This document shows, piece by piece, positions 33,865 to 34,836 of a stretch of DNA of 34,836 nucleotides. The stretch's first letter is position 1. Each line of letters starts with the position of its first letter. The notes under the pieces were generated by a model that was not told where the DNA came from, did no database searches, and saw only the letters and a program-made list of their open reading frames with translations. Source of the DNA: Bacteroidales bacterium (GTDB taxonomy: Bacteria; Bacteroidota; Bacteroidia; Bacteroidales; FEN-979); assembly GCA_017882335.1 (NCBI GenBank), contig JADGPR010000030.1:1-34836 (forward strand), read 5' to 3'. The position numbers were made by a program, and so were the translations under genes.

Positions 33865-33996
33865 TACAATTTACGATTCTTCGCGGCCTTTGCATGAAAC
33901 TCCGCGTCCTTTGCGGTTAAAGGAAGAGTCATAGAGTGACAAACTCACTACTCACCACTTCACCCAACAATTAACAAAACATAAGCTAAATATTTT

Positions 33997-34004
33997 TATA
34001 TTTG
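33997..34004 (+). promoter_or_regulatory. -7 box before the right-edge gene
   Basis: TATATTTG matches TAnnTTTG. If it drives the edge gene, the leader would be about 150 bases, which is long for this window. Confidence 0.35.
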
Positions 34005-34162
34005 TTAACAGATTGAAGGCAATCTTGAAATTCCGATTATCCGATAAACCGCAATGAACTTTCTCCTTAATTTCAGCAACAGGAGAACGTTTTGGGAATA
34101 AGGGTCGCGGGTATTAACGAGTTAGCGGCTATTTTAAAACGAGCCACAATACAAGACAGTAA

Positions 34163-34836
34163 ATGATAGAAAAACTGAAACAAAAATACACCAAAGCCAT
34201 TCGGACATCTCTTTTAGCTCAAGACAAGCTAACAAAAAAATGGTATCATTTATTTTCTGTAATAGAACTTCAAACAGACGATGAATATTCCTACAATATT
34301 CCCAACAACGAATGGAAAAATAATTGTGTTAGAGCTAAACAGTCAGGCTTAGAGATTTATTCCTTTTATCTTTCCATTGACGAAATTGCTTCAGTTGACG
34401 AAGCAATAAACATATTTAACAAACCTATTGACAGTTTTGTCATTGACGGCAACAAAATATCTTTCATCAATACTTCTTTTGTAAAAGAACCATTTGGAGA
34501 ATACCCTTTAGTTTTCGCTTCTAATTTTTATACAGACAAAGGCGTTGCTTCAATTCTTCCAAAAAGAAAATCAGGATTGTTGGCGTGGTGTCAAATTGAC
34601 AATGAACGGAAAACAGACAATCAATTCATTTCTTCAACTGTATCAAAGGAAATGTTAGCAATACAACAGCTAACGACTGAGTGGTTGGGCTTTGACATTA
34701 TTCAAAAGAGAGAACATATTGGAAACATTTATCTATCAGCACCAAATCCTTATTTTAGAGAAGTAGAAATATCCCTTTCTACCAATCCAACAGGTGTTTT
34801 TTATAAAATACTAACACGTAAAAAGAATTTTGAACC
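34163..34836 (+). CDS. Unidentified AT-rich gene, cut by right edge
   Basis: The frame opens at ATG 34163, directly after an in-frame TAA (34160-34162), and runs without a stop to the window end, giving 224 residues. It starts MIEKLKQKYTKAIRTSLLAQ and later contains NPYFREVEISLSTNPTG. There is no signal peptide or obvious membrane helix, and the composition is soluble and mixed alpha/beta. I do not recognise a family. Its base composition is visibly more AT-rich than the rest of the window, and its codons use more A/T in third position. Together with the flanking repeats this suggests recent acquisition. It could be a defence or other accessory gene, but nothing in the visible part shows that. 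Confidence 0.7.
   Translation, partial: MIEKLKQKYTKAIRTSLLAQDKLTKKWYHLFSVIELQTDDEYSYNIPNNEWKNNCVRAKQSGLEIYSFYLSIDEIASVDEAINIFNKPIDSFVIDGNKISFINTSFVKEPFGEYPLVFASNFYTDKGVASILPKRKSGLLAWCQIDNERKTDNQFISSTVSKEMLAIQQLTTEWLGFDIIQKREHIGNIYLSAPNPYFREVEISLSTNPTGVFYKILTRKKNFE

Larger units (their letters stand above)
33780..34162. other. 383-base repeat-rich spacer before the right-edge gene
   Basis: No gene is visible. It contains, in order, three TGCTGGA heptamers (33781-33801), a long hairpin of REP type (33825-33864), a fragment related to the repeat at 28791-28870 (near 33903-33920), a -7 box (33997-34004) and a 150-base AT-rich stretch ending at the start of the edge gene. Confidence 0.7.

Noticed and set aside
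34100-34162. Possible integron attC-like or recombination site before the edge gene (TTAACGAGTTAGC region)
   Set aside because: The bases do not match the attC core consensus on either side and no paired site is seen.

Overview
The window looks like a chromosomal segment of a Bacteroidota bacterium, probably an uncultured Bacteroidales-like lineage. The evidence is lineage-typical content: two proteins with type IX secretion sorting domains (one CHU_C/type B, one Por-tail/type A), a PorT-like barrel protein, a TPR-type NarX-like histidine kinase, and many start regions carrying the Bacteroidota -7 box TAnnTTTG with no obvious Shine-Dalgarno. Most genes are intact, conserved housekeeping genes. 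I see no prophage, CRISPR array, complete insertion sequence, tRNA or rRNA. The only clearly accessory-looking DNA is at the right edge.

Layout, left to right. 1-95 is the start of a gene leaving the left edge (minus). 258-2999 encodes a two-component system, kinase then LuxR-type regulator (minus). 3000-3494 is non-coding apart from a possible decayed reading frame. 3495-4808 is a secreted triple-FKBP prolyl isomerase. 4940-8999 is a tripartite drug-efflux operon transcribed leftward (HlyD/EmrA, then MFS/EmrB, then TolC). 9190-9921 is a secreted 1-Cys peroxiredoxin. 10122-14993 is the rimP-nusA-infB translation/transcription operon, with a two-hairpin leader that resembles an attenuator. 14997-19042 is a leftward rel/spoT - fur-like - purA cluster. 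19172-21808 is a large T9SS-exported fibronectin-like protein. 21907-23694 is lepA, apparently leaderless. 23770-24714 is an outer-membrane barrel protein. 24732-25511 is a DUF62 SAM-hydrolase-family protein, divergent from phoH (25566-26510). purC, a DegT-family aminotransferase and a PglC-like phosphoglycosyl transferase follow rightward. 29480-32383 is a leftward trio: nucleoside phosphorylase, SirB1-like protein, secreted S1/P1-type nuclease/phospholipase. 32520-33779 is cinA, also apparently leaderless. 33780-34162 is a repeat-rich spacer, followed by an AT-rich unidentified gene cut by the right edge.

Functional links. Rel/SpoT makes and degrades (p)ppGpp, a known inhibitor of PurA, so the stringent-response enzyme and one of its targets lie in one apparent operon. 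NusA sits behind a terminator-like leader hairpin that it could influence. The aminotransferase and phosphoglycosyl transferase fit the first steps of making a lipid-linked amino-sugar glycan. I did not find an unmistakable new multi-gene system. The most interesting signals are regulatory or at residue level: two leaderless starts, the rimP leader, the interlocked DUF62/phoH promoters, a DUF62 protein with two of three catalytic-triad residues replaced, a Fur-family protein without its zinc cysteines, and dispersed repeats abutting stop codons.
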